The position numbers and the translations under genes were made by a program. A stretch of DNA of 61,049 bases from Chitinophagales bacterium. GTDB lineage: Bacteria; Bacteroidota; Bacteroidia; Chitinophagales; Chitinophagaceae. The stretch spans positions 1-61,049 of the forward strand of contig JAIXLB010000040.1 in NCBI GenBank assembly GCA_026931905.1, read 5' to 3'. Below the pieces are notes generated by a model, which saw only the letters and a program-made list of their open reading frames with translations, had not been told where the DNA came from and searched no databases. Below, piece after piece: positions 33,617-42,959 of the stretch (the stretch's first letter is position 1; each line of letters starts with the position of its first letter).

Positions 33617-36600
33617 TTAAATAATAAAACGTACTTTAAAAGTAGTGCCTACATTTTTTTCAGTTGTAAAAGATATGGTGCCATTGGCTCTTTCTACAAT
33701 GCCTTTACAAATGGCTAAACCTAAGCCTGTACCAGAAGATTTTGTAGTAAAGTTAGGCGTAAAAATATTTTGCTTCATAGCTTCATCAATGCCAGAGCCA
33801 TTATCTGTAACTTTTATCTCAATAGCATTATCTGTTTTGCTTTGCGAAATAATAACACGAATCACTTCATTTTCGTTGGAAGCTTCAATGGCATTGGTAA
33901 TAAGGTTTTTAAACAAACGACTTATTTGTGCCTTATCTGCATAAATAGAGTAAGGCTCATCATTTTTAATCCATTCAATAATAATGTTATCGCGGGTTTT
34001 ATATAATTCAATTAAGGAGGCTATTACATCGCTTACATTAAATAATTCTGGTTGCTGGTTTTCAATATTTGCAAACTGCGAAAAATCGCTGGCAATTTTT
34101 GATAATTGTTCTATTTGTTCTATTAAAGTATTGGTAACGTTGTTGGTTAATTCTTTGAAATTTATTTTATCGGAATTAATGGATTTTTGTAAGTACTGAA
34201 CACTCAGTTTCATAGGTGTTAAAGGATTTTTTATTTCATGTGCTACTTGCCTTGCCATTTCTCTCCAAGCTCCTTCTCTTTCACTTTTAGTTAATGCTTT
34301 TACACTGGCATCTAATTTACGAACCATGGTATTGTATTCATTAATTAACCCTCCAATTTCATCGTTTTTGTTCCATACAATTTCTTCATTTTTGAAACCA
34401 ATATTTATAGCTTTCATTTTTTCACTAATCAAATTGTACGAAGTAGTAATTCTGCCAGTAGCAGTATATGCTACAGCACCTGCTAATAAAAAAATAAAGG
34501 CATTCAAATTCATTAAGGTAGAAAGCAAACTAGAAATTTCCTGATTTAATTCTTGTTGAGAATTTAAGTAAGGAATATTAATGTAGGCATAAGTATTACC
34601 TGCTTCATCATTTACAGGTGCATAGATGCTTAGATATTTAAAGCTTGCAATTTTTTCGGATTGAATGTAACGAGATTTTTTATTATCGTTTAAAGTTACA
34701 TAGGCAATAGGTTGCATTTTTTCGCTTAACAACTGTTTGTTGTAAATGTAAGGTTGCGTAGAGGCTATTAATGTGCCAGAAGTATTGTATAAATTAATGT
34801 CTGTGTTAAATATTTCTGCAATATCGTTAATGGTTTTTTCTAAGCTGTTGCCAAAACCAAGTGTAGTAAAATCAAGCATATCATCAAAAGCAAAATGAGC
34901 ATTGGTTGCTTTTAATTTTTCTTCTACCTGATTAGCAATAACCTGAATGTTTTTTGAAAGCCTGTCTTGATTGTTTTCATTAAACCTGTAAATAAAAAAC
35001 GAAATGGTAGTAATACCAATTACTACAAACGAAAGTAAACTAACAGCAATAATAGTAGCCTGTATTTGTGTTTTGATATTAAAATGAAAAATAGTAAAAA
35101 GCTTTTGTATGTTGAATTTTGTTTTTGTAAAAAATATAACACTATGTAATAGTGCTACCACAATAAGAAAAATGCAAAACAAATAAGCAAACAAAGTAAG
35201 CAACTCCAATATTGCAGCATTCTTTTTTACAATTACTACAATTTTTCCATTGTTATTGGTGTACCATAATTCGTTGTAGCCTTGTTGCTCTCGGAGTTCA
35301 AATTTTTTTGATGGTGTATTATTTTTTGAAAGTGTTGATGGAAAACTATAATCGTTGAAATTATTAATAAGAACGCCATTGTTGTAAACTGCATAAGAAT
35401 AATGTGTATTAAAATCGCTGGATAAATCTTTTACTTGTTTAAACAATTCAGGATACAAAGCTTCGCTTTTGTATTGCTTGGGTTTTACCATTACAAATAA
35501 ATAACCCAGTATTTGTGTGTCTTTTAAAACTGTTTTTTCGTAAATAAAATTTTCTTTTTTAGCATTATTTTCAAAGCTGTACAAATAGGGAATAGAGGTT
35601 GCTTTGCTGTTGTTTTCAATAATTGTTTTAACTACTGAGAAGGGCATAGAATCCTCATTGTACAAGGGTTTGAATGATTTGTCATAAGTATAAATTTTAG
35701 TTTCATATTTGTTAAGATAGCCCGAAAAGTTTTCATTTACTAAGCTATCTTTAATAAACTTATTAGAAAACTCCTGATTAAATCTATTAAAATTATTTTG
35801 TAAAAAATAATCGCTGAAATTGGTAGTTGCAATTTTGAGTAATGTTTCACTGTTGGGGTCAATTTGTTCTGCTAATTTTTCTGCCCATATTTTTCTTTGT
35901 TCTTTTTCAATATAATTATTTTGTTGAATGATAAGAGCAGCAACAGATACAGAAAAAAACATGATCCATAAAACAAAAAACGATGAGTTGAATAAATAAA
36001 CAGCAGTGTCTTTTTTTCTTGTATTGATAATGCTTACAAACAACATTAACCAAACAAGAATTATAGAATTGGTAACAGCAGCAACACTACCAATTTGAAA
36101 GCTTATAACCACTAATCCTGCTACTGCAATAGTTAATAATTGTAGGCTTAATTTAATTTTTTTATCGAAAATATTTTGTAAGAGAATGTGCGATAAATGA
36201 TAGAACCCAATGACACATAAACTAAGAATAACAAAACTTACAAGACTGTAAACAGATAGGCTAAAGAAGTTGGTTACATCTAAAGAAATTTTAGAATCCA
36301 GTACAAGGCTTTTTATAGTGCCTGTAGTAATAAATGTTGCAGCTACCAGTAAAACAAGTTGTATAAAAGGTAAAATTTTATGAACTGTTTTTTGTGTAAA
36401 TAAAGAAATATTTTTTGTTGTGTTTTTCTTGTAATTGAATTTGTAAAATAGTATCAACCATAAAATAAAAATTGTGTTGATAAACAAATCTCCCAAAGAA
36501 GGATTGAAAAAATTTGAAGCATAGATAGAGGGGTCGAAGAGTGTAAGCCTGCTAAAATTAAAAGGGAAATTAGTAGTATAAGAAATTCCTCTTAGTGCCA

Positions 36601-37357
36601 ACAATATAATAAACAAATAAAAAAACGCTTGAGCAAAAGACTTTTGCTGCAAGGTTTTCATAGAAAACCTATGAATGTAAACCAAAATACACATTATGGC
36701 AATGGTGCGTAAAATAATGGTAGGCAAATCATAATCAAGGTTTACATCAAGCGTTTTTTTGCTTATTTTAAAAAGTTCTTTTTGATTGCTGCTTACAATA
36801 GGCAAAGCATTTGTATCATCACTTATTTGGTAATATTTTTCAATTTCAGGATGCCCGGCAAACGAACTTTTTAAGTAATTATTTTCAATAAAATAATGAA
36901 ACCTAACAGGTATTAAAGCAGCAACAATAAAAGATTGATGGTTTACACTAATGGTTTGTTTAATAAATTCAAAAGAACCATTTTGGTATTGCACAAAATA
37001 ATTTCCATCTGGTTTTAATACATCTTCTTTTGAAACAGTGTAGTTGTTATTGTTCCAATACAATAAATTTTGTTCTTGAAAAATATAAATGCCAAAAGGA
37101 AATGTTGTGAGTTGAATTTTATCGCTAACATTTGTTGGAGAAACAATAATTTTTTTTAGTAAAACTGTATCTGCAACAAAGTTCAAAAACTGATTTTCGT
37201 TTTGATGTATTGAAGTTGTTAGATGCTCTTGCACTTTTGCTGGAGAAGCTGTATAAGTAATATATTTTGTTACTACAATAGAAAAAATAAAAAGTATTGC
37301 AGCCAAGAACAATAAAATATTACTTTTAAAAAAAACTATTTTAAAATAAGTATTCAA
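33617..37357 (-). CDS. Very large multi-helix NtrY-like sensor histidine kinase
   Basis: 1246 residues, among the longer single-chain kinases. The first 500 residues have many membrane helices, a periplasmic part near 35-200 and another at about 480-740. A late helix pair (about 755-945) and a HAMP-like linker lead to the kinase core: H-box ARQVAHEIKNPLTPMKLSVQY (H1040), N-box SRLFKNLITNAIEAS, and G-boxes VTDNGSGIDE and SSGTGLGLAI. The H-box matches the NtrY type. The start is a TTG at 37357, five bases after the mazG stop; no ATG fits nearby, so translational coupling is likely. No response regulator is adjacent. Confidence 0.92.
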   Translation of the reverse strand: MNTYFKIVFFKSNILLFLAAILFIFSIVVTKYITYTASPAKVQEHLTTSIHQNENQFLNFVADTVLLKKIIVSPTNVSDKIQLTTFPFGIYIFQEQNLLYWNNNNYTVSKEDVLKPDGNYFVQYQNGSFEFIKQTISVNHQSFIVAALIPVRFHYFIENNYLKSSFAGHPEIEKYYQISDDTNALPIVSSNQKELFKISKKTLDVNLDYDLPTIILRTIAIMCILVYIHRFSMKTLQQKSFAQAFFYLFIILLALRGISYTTNFPFNFSRLTLFDPSIYASNFFNPSLGDLFINTIFILWLILFYKFNYKKNTTKNISLFTQKTVHKILPFIQLVLLVAATFITTGTIKSLVLDSKISLDVTNFFSLSVYSLVSFVILSLCVIGFYHLSHILLQNIFDKKIKLSLQLLTIAVAGLVVISFQIGSVAAVTNSIILVWLMLFVSIINTRKKDTAVYLFNSSFFVLWIMFFSVSVAALIIQQNNYIEKEQRKIWAEKLAEQIDPNSETLLKIATTNFSDYFLQNNFNRFNQEFSNKFIKDSLVNENFSGYLNKYETKIYTYDKSFKPLYNEDSMPFSVVKTIIENNSKATSIPYLYSFENNAKKENFIYEKTVLKDTQILGYLFVMVKPKQYKSEALYPELFKQVKDLSSDFNTHYSYAVYNNGVLINNFNDYSFPSTLSKNNTPSKKFELREQQGYNELWYTNNNGKIVVIVKKNAAILELLTLFAYLFCIFLIVVALLHSVIFFTKTKFNIQKLFTIFHFNIKTQIQATIIAVSLLSFVVIGITTISFFIYRFNENNQDRLSKNIQVIANQVEEKLKATNAHFAFDDMLDFTTLGFGNSLEKTINDIAEIFNTDINLYNTSGTLIASTQPYIYNKQLLSEKMQPIAYVTLNDNKKSRYIQSEKIASFKYLSIYAPVNDEAGNTYAYINIPYLNSQQELNQEISSLLSTLMNLNAFIFLLAGAVAYTATGRITTSYNLISEKMKAINIGFKNEEIVWNKNDEIGGLINEYNTMVRKLDASVKALTKSEREGAWREMARQVAHEIKNPLTPMKLSVQYLQKSINSDKINFKELTNNVTNTLIEQIEQLSKIASDFSQFANIENQQPELFNVSDVIASLIELYKTRDNIIIEWIKNDEPYSIYADKAQISRLFKNLITNAIEASNENEVIRVIISQSKTDNAIEIKVTDNGSGIDEAMKQNIFTPNFTTKSSGTGLGLAICKGIVERANGTISFTTEKNVGTTFKVRFII

Positions 37358-37362
37358 CTGTT

Positions 37363-38139
37363 TTAATTTTGTTTTTTAACTTCATTCCATATTGCATCCA
37401 TTTCTTCCAAACTCATATCAGATAAGGCTTTGCCCTGCTGTATTGCAATACTTTCCATGCTTTGAAACCTTTTTAAAAACTTTTGATTGGTTTTTTCCAA
37501 AGCACTTTCAGCATCTACCTTCAAAAACCGTGCATAATTTATTAAGCTAAATAAAACATCGCCCAATTCTTCTTCAATAGCTTGTTGTTGCTTATTAAAA
37601 ATAGCTTCTTGCAATTCGTTCATTTCTTCTTCTACTTTTTTCCAAACATCTTCTTTGTTTTCCCATTCAAAACCTACTTGTTTTGCTTTTTCCTGCATTC
37701 TTGTTGCTTTTATTAGGGCAGGTAAACTTTTTGGAACACCACTTAAAACGCTTTTCTTTTGCCCTTCTTTCAGTTTTATTTTTTCCCAATTACGTTTTAC
37801 ATCGTTTTCATCATTCACTTTTACATTAGCATAAATATGAGGGTGTCGTACAATTAATTTTTCACAAATGGCATCAATTACATCATTCAATAAAAATTTA
37901 TTTTCTTCTTTTGCTATTCTGGAATAAAATAAAAGATGCAACAACATGTCGCCTAATTCTTCTTTTATATTATTCCAATCTTCATTGGTTATAGCATCTG
38001 TAAGTTCGTACAATTCTTCAATAGTCATGGGTCGTAATGAATGAATAGTTTGCTTTTTATCCCAAGGGCATTGCTCTCTTAATTCATCCATTATTTTCAC
38101 TAATCTTAAAAAATTATTGCTTAAAGAATTTTCCTGCAT
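37363..38139 (-). CDS. mazG: Nucleoside triphosphate pyrophosphohydrolase
   Basis: 258 residues, full length for the two-domain MazG. It hydrolyses NTPs or non-canonical dNTPs to NMP and PPi. N-terminal domain: CPWDKKQTIHSLRPMTIEELYELTDAI with EELGDMLLHLLFYSRIA (the metal-binding ExxE...ExxD set); C-terminal repeat: EEEMNELQEAIFN and EEELGDVLFSLINYARFL. Both sets look intact. The sensor-kinase gene begins five bases downstream on the same strand, so they share an mRNA. Confidence 0.95.
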   Translation of the reverse strand: MQENSLSNNFLRLVKIMDELREQCPWDKKQTIHSLRPMTIEELYELTDAITNEDWNNIKEELGDMLLHLLFYSRIAKEENKFLLNDVIDAICEKLIVRHPHIYANVKVNDENDVKRNWEKIKLKEGQKKSVLSGVPKSLPALIKATRMQEKAKQVGFEWENKEDVWKKVEEEMNELQEAIFNKQQQAIEEELGDVLFSLINYARFLKVDAESALEKTNQKFLKRFQSMESIAIQQGKALSDMSLEEMDAIWNEVKKQN

Positions 38140-38224
38140 AAATATTTTATAAAATTGAAAATGCTAATTAATACTTAAAAGTACAGCATTTTACTCCACT
38201 AATGTATGTTATGTTCTCTACAAT

Positions 38225-38256
38225 TTTGAATGTTGTTCTTGTAGTGATTACTTTTG
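38225..38256 (+). promoter_or_regulatory. Promoter: TTTG-N20-TACTTTTG
   Basis: TTTG (38225-38228), a 20-base spacer and TACTTTTG (38249-38256) match both Bacteroidota promoter elements with the expected spacing. The -7 box ends 16 bases before the ATG at 38273. The best full promoter match in the window. Confidence 0.6.
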
Positions 38257-38272
38257 AAACATAATAGCAGTT

Positions 38273-39109
38273 ATGAAATATTTTATTTCAATTTTACTAA
38301 TTGGTTTATTATCACATACAAGTTTGTTTGCACAATATTATTACAACGATATTATTGCAACAGAAAACACCAATCAGTATCAAAAATTATTAAAGCAAAA
38401 TAAAATTAGGAGTATTAAAATTATCAATAAAGATATTGATGGTAGTGTGGTAGAAGATTTTTTGGTAGAGCAAATGATTAATGCCGATGCATCAGTAATT
38501 ACTACTTCATCTCAAACATCAAAAGGAAATAAATCTGTTTTAAAATCTTTTTTTACAAACAATACTATTGCAAAAACAACCAATGAAGGTGACGGTGTAT
38601 CAAATACTACCTTTTATACTTATGATGAAAAAGGAAAAATTCAATACATAGAATCTTTTACAAAAGATACTTTTATTACTACTCAATCCAATGAGTTGCA
38701 TGAGTGGCAATACAATAATAATGGTATTCCTGAACGATTATTGAAAATAAAAAATAAAAAAGATACTACTGTTGTGAGCTTTGTCGTAGATGAAAATAAT
38801 TTAGTAGTAGAAGAACACTGGAAACGAAATGGAAAAGAAATAGAAGTTTATTATTATTATTACAACAACAAAAATAAACTTACAGATATTGTACGTTATA
38901 ACCAAAGAGCAAAAAAAATGTTGCCCGATTTTATGTATGAATATGATGCTAATGGCAACATAAAAAAAATGATTCAAGTAATAGCAGGAGGCACTAACTA
39001 CAACACTTGGTATTATACTTACAACACAAATGGATTAAAAGAAAAAGAAGTGTGTTACGATAAAAAGAAACAACTTTTAGGCTCATTAGAATATTTGTAC
39101 AACAACTAA
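38273..39109 (+). CDS. Secreted protein with YD-like repeats
   Basis: 278 residues with a signal peptide (about 1-20, ending SLFAQ). The C-terminal half has recurring Tyr/Asn/Gly-turn motifs: YTYDEKGKIQYIESF, EWQYNNNGIPERLLK, YYYYNNKNKLTDIVRYN, YEYDANGNIKKMIQV and YTYNTNGLKEKEVCYD. These are spaced about 35-50 residues apart, the style of RHS/YD repeat wall-associated proteins, but it is far too short for a true Rhs shell. Residues 25-110 have no recognised fold. Its role is unknown. Twelve bases separate it from the next gene, so it may form an operon with it. Confidence 0.75.
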   Translation: MKYFISILLIGLLSHTSLFAQYYYNDIIATENTNQYQKLLKQNKIRSIKIINKDIDGSVVEDFLVEQMINADASVITTSSQTSKGNKSVLKSFFTNNTIAKTTNEGDGVSNTTFYTYDEKGKIQYIESFTKDTFITTQSNELHEWQYNNNGIPERLLKIKNKKDTTVVSFVVDENNLVVEEHWKRNGKEIEVYYYYYNNKNKLTDIVRYNQRAKKMLPDFMYEYDANGNIKKMIQVIAGGTNYNTWYYTYNTNGLKEKEVCYDKKKQLLGSLEYLYNN

Positions 39110-39121
39110 TGCTTTACAATA

Positions 39122-40615
39122 ATGATGAACGTTAAATCTATGCTTGCAAAACCTTTTGCAGCAATAATTCATAAACAAATTAAAAAAGGAATGCTTAATG
39201 CTGTTCAAGACCAGCAAACCATTTTTAAAGATTTAATTAAAAACGCCAAGCAAACCAAGTTTGGTAAAGATCATTTTTTCAGCAACATAAATACATATCA
39301 GGACTTTGCTAATGCAGTTCCTGTAAGAGATTATGAACAAATAAAAAATTACATTGAATTAATTAAAGAAGGTAAGCAAAATATTTTGTGGAAAGGCAGC
39401 CCCATTTATTTAGCAAAAACAAGTGGTACTACAAGTGGTGCAAAATATATACCCATAACCAAAGATTCAATTTCTAACCATATCAATACTGCAAGAAATG
39501 CCCTATTGTGCTACATGAGTGAAACAGGAAATACTGCATTTGCTTCGGGTAAAATGATTTTTTTGAGTGGTAGTCCAGTATTGGAAAGAATAGGAAATAT
39601 ACCAACTGGTAGATTGAGTGGAATTGTAAATCATCATGTACCAAAATATTTAAGAACCAATCAACTACCCACTTACGAAACAAATTGCATTGAAGATTGG
39701 GAAGAAAAATTGGAAAAAATTGTTGCAGAAACCATTACTAAAAACATGACTTTAATAAGTGGTATTCCGCCATGGATGCAAATGTATTTTGATAAACTTA
39801 CAGAAAAGAGTGGTAAAAAAATTGCAGAACTTTTTCCAAATTTTAGTGTAATGGTGCAAGGTGGTGTAAATTTTGAACCTTATAAAGCAAAGCTGTTTGA
39901 AAGCATTGGAAAAAAGATTGACAGTATAGAATTGTTTCCTGCAAGCGAAGGTTTTTTTGCTTTTCAAAATTCTCAACAAGAAGAAGGGTTATTGCTCAAT
40001 ACCAATAGTGGTATTTTTTATGAATTTATTCCTGTCAACGAAATATTTAATGAAAACCCCACCAGGCTTGTATTGCAAGATGTAAAGGTGGGCGAAAATT
40101 ATGCTTTAATTATAAACAGTAATGCAGGTTTATGGGGGTATAATATTGGCGATACAGTAAAATTTGTTAGCACTAATCCTTATAAAATTATAGTGAGTGG
40201 CAGAATAAAACATTTTATTAGTGCTTTTGGCGAACATGTAATTAGTGAAGAAGTTGAATATGCTTTGTTGCAAGCAGCTCAAGAAGAAAATATAAAAATT
40301 GTAGAATTTACTGTTGCACCAAATGTGGCACAAGGCAAAGGAAAAAGTTATCATGAATGGTTTATAGAGTTTGAAAATACTCCAACAAACATGAACAGTT
40401 TTATTGAAAAAGTAGATGCAAATCTTCGTAAAAAAAATGTGTATTACGATGATTTAATTAGAGGAAATATTTTGCAGCAACTGCATATCAACTGCGTAAG
40501 AAAAAATGGTTTTATAGACTACATGAAAAGTATTGGAAAATTAGGAGGTCAAAATAAAGTACCACGCTTAAGCAATGATAGAAAACTGGCAGATGAACTG
40601 ATGAATTTTTTGTAA
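39122..40615 (+). CDS. GH3-type acyl-adenylating enzyme (auxin-responsive GH3 family)
   Basis: 497 residues. This is not glycoside hydrolase 3 but the plant-type GH3 acyl-acid amido synthetase family (ANL superfamily). The ATP-binding P-loop TSGTTSGAKYIPIT (about 99-112) is strong, followed by LFPNFSVMVQGGVNFEPYKA, FPASEGFFAFQ, NTNSGIFYEFIPV and the hinge VSGRIKHFISAFGEHVISEE. Plant members join an acyl acid to an amino acid via an adenylate. Bacterial homologues exist with undefined substrate. Start at tandem ATGs (39122 or 39125). It is downstream of a secreted YD-like protein by 12 bases; nothing else suggests substrate. Confidence 0.88.
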   Translation: MMNVKSMLAKPFAAIIHKQIKKGMLNAVQDQQTIFKDLIKNAKQTKFGKDHFFSNINTYQDFANAVPVRDYEQIKNYIELIKEGKQNILWKGSPIYLAKTSGTTSGAKYIPITKDSISNHINTARNALLCYMSETGNTAFASGKMIFLSGSPVLERIGNIPTGRLSGIVNHHVPKYLRTNQLPTYETNCIEDWEEKLEKIVAETITKNMTLISGIPPWMQMYFDKLTEKSGKKIAELFPNFSVMVQGGVNFEPYKAKLFESIGKKIDSIELFPASEGFFAFQNSQQEEGLLLNTNSGIFYEFIPVNEIFNENPTRLVLQDVKVGENYALIINSNAGLWGYNIGDTVKFVSTNPYKIIVSGRIKHFISAFGEHVISEEVEYALLQAAQEENIKIVEFTVAPNVAQGKGKSYHEWFIEFENTPTNMNSFIEKVDANLRKKNVYYDDLIRGNILQQLHINCVRKNGFIDYMKSIGKLGGQNKVPRLSNDRKLADELMNFL

Positions 40616-40626
40616 TAATTTTTAAA

Positions 40627-41601
40627 TTAAGTATTAACTCCTGTACTATTTATTTTATTTAAAATTTGATGTGCAACTTCCATAGCTAAATAGCCATCAA
40701 TTTCGTTTACAACTGTAGGTTTATTGTTGAGAATGCTATCTACAAAAGCTTCTAACTCTAATTTTATTGCATTGGCTTCAGGAATTACAGGGTTGGCAAC
40801 AGCTATTGTTTTCTTGCCTTTGGGCGTTTCTACATCAAAAGCAAAAACATTTTTATCATTGGGCTCTCTTTGTTTTATAATTTCTGTTTTCTTGTTTAAA
40901 AAGTCAATACCAATATAACTATCTTTTTGAAAAATTCGCATTTTACGCATTTTTTTCATGCTAATTCTACTACTTGTAAGATTAGCAACACAACCATTGT
41001 TAAACTCAATTCTTACATTGGCAATATCTGGTGTATCTGTCATAACTGCAACACCATTTGCATTGATATTTTTTACACCGCTTTTTACTAAGCTTAAAAT
41101 AATATCCAAATCATGAATCATTAAATCTAAAATTACACTTACTTCTGTACCTCTTGGATTGAATTGTGCTAAACGATGTACCTCAATAAACATAGGGTTT
41201 AGCTTTAAATCTTTTATTGCAAGAAAAGCAGGATTAAATCTTTCAACATGACCAACCTGCATTTTTACATTAGCTTCACGAACCATATCTACTAAAGCTT
41301 TAGCTTCTGAAATATTGTTGCACAAAGGTTTTTCTACAAATACATGTTTGCCTTTTCTTACAGCTTTCATGCAAATTTCGTAATGCCAATCAGTAGGTAC
41401 AACCACATCAATAATATCACAAGCATCCATTAATTTATCTTCATCCATGTAGCGTTTAATGCCATAGGTGGCAGTAACTTCTTTGGCTGCATCGTTGCTT
41501 GGATCAAAGAAGCCAACAATTTTTATTCCCTCAATTTCTTTCCAGTTGTTTAAATGAAATTTTCCTAAATGACCTACACCAAATATGCCTACTTTGAGCA
41601 T
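40627..41601 (-). CDS. Gfo/Idh/MocA family oxidoreductase
   Basis: 324 residues. Rossmann NAD(P)-binding motif VGIFGVGHLGKFHLNNW (about 3-19), then the family's EKPLCNN (the active Lys in KHVFVEKPL, near 97) and DLMIHDLDIILSL (catalytic His/Asp region near 170-182). These enzymes oxidise or reduce sugar or inositol derivatives. The substrate is unknown; relatives working on UDP-sugars occur in lipid A or glycan pathways. It is a single unit, convergent with the GH3-type gene and 118 bases from gmhB. Confidence 0.93.
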   Translation of the reverse strand: MLKVGIFGVGHLGKFHLNNWKEIEGIKIVGFFDPSNDAAKEVTATYGIKRYMDEDKLMDACDIIDVVVPTDWHYEICMKAVRKGKHVFVEKPLCNNISEAKALVDMVREANVKMQVGHVERFNPAFLAIKDLKLNPMFIEVHRLAQFNPRGTEVSVILDLMIHDLDIILSLVKSGVKNINANGVAVMTDTPDIANVRIEFNNGCVANLTSSRISMKKMRKMRIFQKDSYIGIDFLNKKTEIIKQREPNDKNVFAFDVETPKGKKTIAVANPVIPEANAIKLELEAFVDSILNNKPTVVNEIDGYLAMEVAHQILNKINSTGVNT

Positions 41602-41719
41602 AATATTTATTATTAAAATTCGTTTTTGAAAATTATTTTTTGAAAGCGTAAAGATAAATAAACAGCTTACCTAAAATGTTGTAAATGTTAGTATGTGGAA
41701 ATATTGGTACTAAATTGCT

Positions 41720-42283
41720 TTAGGAATGTACTTTTTGTATTGCTATTGCAAATTCCAATAAGTTTTGAAACCTTAAATCAATATGTTCATTAGGATAAGG
41801 AGTTTCAGGGTGTGTAGTTGCTACAAATACAGTGTTCATTTTTGCATTTCTGCCAAATTGCATATCACTTAATTTATTGCCTACCATTATACTTGTAGAA
41901 AAATTAATGAAAGGAAAATCAGACTTTGCCTGCAAAGCCATGCCAGCATTGGGTTTTCTATTAGGAGAAGAATTTTCTATATCGGAACAATGGTAAATTT
42001 TGTCAATTCTTCCTCCAGCATTTTCAATTTCTTTTACCATGTTGTGATGTATATTTTGTAAATCGTTTATACTCATTAAACCTTTGCCAATGCCTCGTTG
42101 ATTGGTTACTACAACTATGGTTTTAAACAATGGATTTAAAATTTTTAAGGCCTCTTTTACATGATCGTAAAAATGAAATTCGTTCCAGTTAAGTATGTAG
42201 CTATTTTCTTTTTCATGATTGATAACACCATCTCTGTCTAAAAATAATGTCCATGTATTATCTATTGCTTGTAAGTTTATCAT
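41720..42283 (-). CDS. gmhB: D,D-heptose 1,7-bisphosphate phosphatase (HAD-IIIA family)
   Basis: 187 residues from ATG 42283 (MINLQAIDNTWTLFLDRDGV). The frame is open further up to 42328, but that extension is translated from the 51-bp repeat and is unlikely. HAD motifs: FLDRDGVIN (nucleophile and acid Asp), VVVTNQRGIGKGLM (motif 2), then KPNAGMALQAK (motif 3 Lys) and MVGNKLSDMQFGRNA (motif 4). It removes the C7 phosphate. The usual GmhB zinc-cysteine set (CxHxnCxC) is reduced here: YHCSDIENSSPNRKP keeps one Cys. Downstream of gmhA in the panB-hddA-gmhA-gmhB run. Confidence 0.87.
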   Translation of the reverse strand: MINLQAIDNTWTLFLDRDGVINHEKENSYILNWNEFHFYDHVKEALKILNPLFKTIVVVTNQRGIGKGLMSINDLQNIHHNMVKEIENAGGRIDKIYHCSDIENSSPNRKPNAGMALQAKSDFPFINFSTSIMVGNKLSDMQFGRNAKMNTVFVATTHPETPYPNEHIDLRFQNLLEFAIAIQKVHS

Positions 42284-42309
42284 AAAAAAAGATACTAAAA
42301 GATTTTGTA

Positions 42310-42360
42310 GTACAAGTGTGCGACGCAACTAAAGTTTAATAAAATTACAAAAGCTTAGTT
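42310..42360. repeat. 51-bp dispersed repeat, copy 2 (inside heptose operon)
   Basis: GTACAAGTGTGCGACGCAAC at 42310-42329 equals 1947-1966 of copy 1, and GCTTAGTT at 42353-42360 equals 1990-1997 at the same spacing. Interior bases differ. It occupies most of the 87-bp gmhA-gmhB gap (42284-42370). Confidence 0.7.
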
Positions 42361-42370
42361 TCAAAAAATA

Positions 42371-42943
42371 TTAAAATAATTGTTCTTCTACTAACTGGCA
42401 AATAATGTGTCCCAATAAAATATGACTCTCTTGAATGCGTGGTGTATCGGTACTTGGAACGTTTAACAAATAATTGCTTAACGTTTTCATTTTGCCTCCT
42501 GTAGCACCTGTAAATGCAATGGTTGTAATGTTTTTATCATGTGCCACTTCAAAAGCTTTAATAATATTATTGCTATTGCCACTTGTAGATAAACCAATAA
42601 TTACATCGCCAGTATTACCAATTCCATCTAACAATCTTGCATACACTACATCGTAACTGTAATCGTTTGCAACTGCAGTAAGATAAGATGTGTTGCAGTG
42701 TAAAGCCTCTGCTGGCAAGGCTTTTCTGTCAGTATAAAATCTGCCACTAAACTCTGCTGCTAAATGTTGAGCATCGGCAGCACTACCTCCATTTCCACAA
42801 AACAAAACTTTGTTGCCATTCTTAAATGCCTGTACAATTATTTCTACACAATCGTTTACAGTTTGTATTAAAGTTTCATTGTTGAGTATTTGTTGTTTTA
42901 CATCAACTGATGCTTGAATGATAGATTTTATTTTTTGACTCAT
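42371..42943 (-). CDS. gmhA: Sedoheptulose 7-phosphate isomerase
   Basis: 190 residues, full length for GmhA. It converts sedoheptulose 7-phosphate to D-glycero-D-manno-heptose 7-phosphate, the first step of heptose synthesis. SIS-domain motifs: LFCGNGGSAADAQHLAAEFS (with the phosphate-binding Ser and metal-type residues), VANDYSYDVVYARLLDG and GLSTSGNSNNIIKAFEVA. Gap to hddA upstream is 16 bases, so same operon. Confidence 0.95.
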   Translation of the reverse strand: MSQKIKSIIQASVDVKQQILNNETLIQTVNDCVEIIVQAFKNGNKVLFCGNGGSAADAQHLAAEFSGRFYTDRKALPAEALHCNTSYLTAVANDYSYDVVYARLLDGIGNTGDVIIGLSTSGNSNNIIKAFEVAHDKNITTIAFTGATGGKMKTLSNYLLNVPSTDTPRIQESHILLGHIICQLVEEQLF

Positions 42944-42959
42944 AGTATGTTATGTTGTT

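Noticed and set aside
39122..40615. Glycoside hydrolase GH3
   Set aside because: The name is shared, but the motifs are those of acyl-adenylating enzymes (TSGTTSGAK), not a sugar hydrolase.
42284..42328. N-terminal extension of GmhB from a TTG start
   Set aside because: The extension is translated from the 51-bp repeat and does not look like the family; ATG 42283 gives the normal start.
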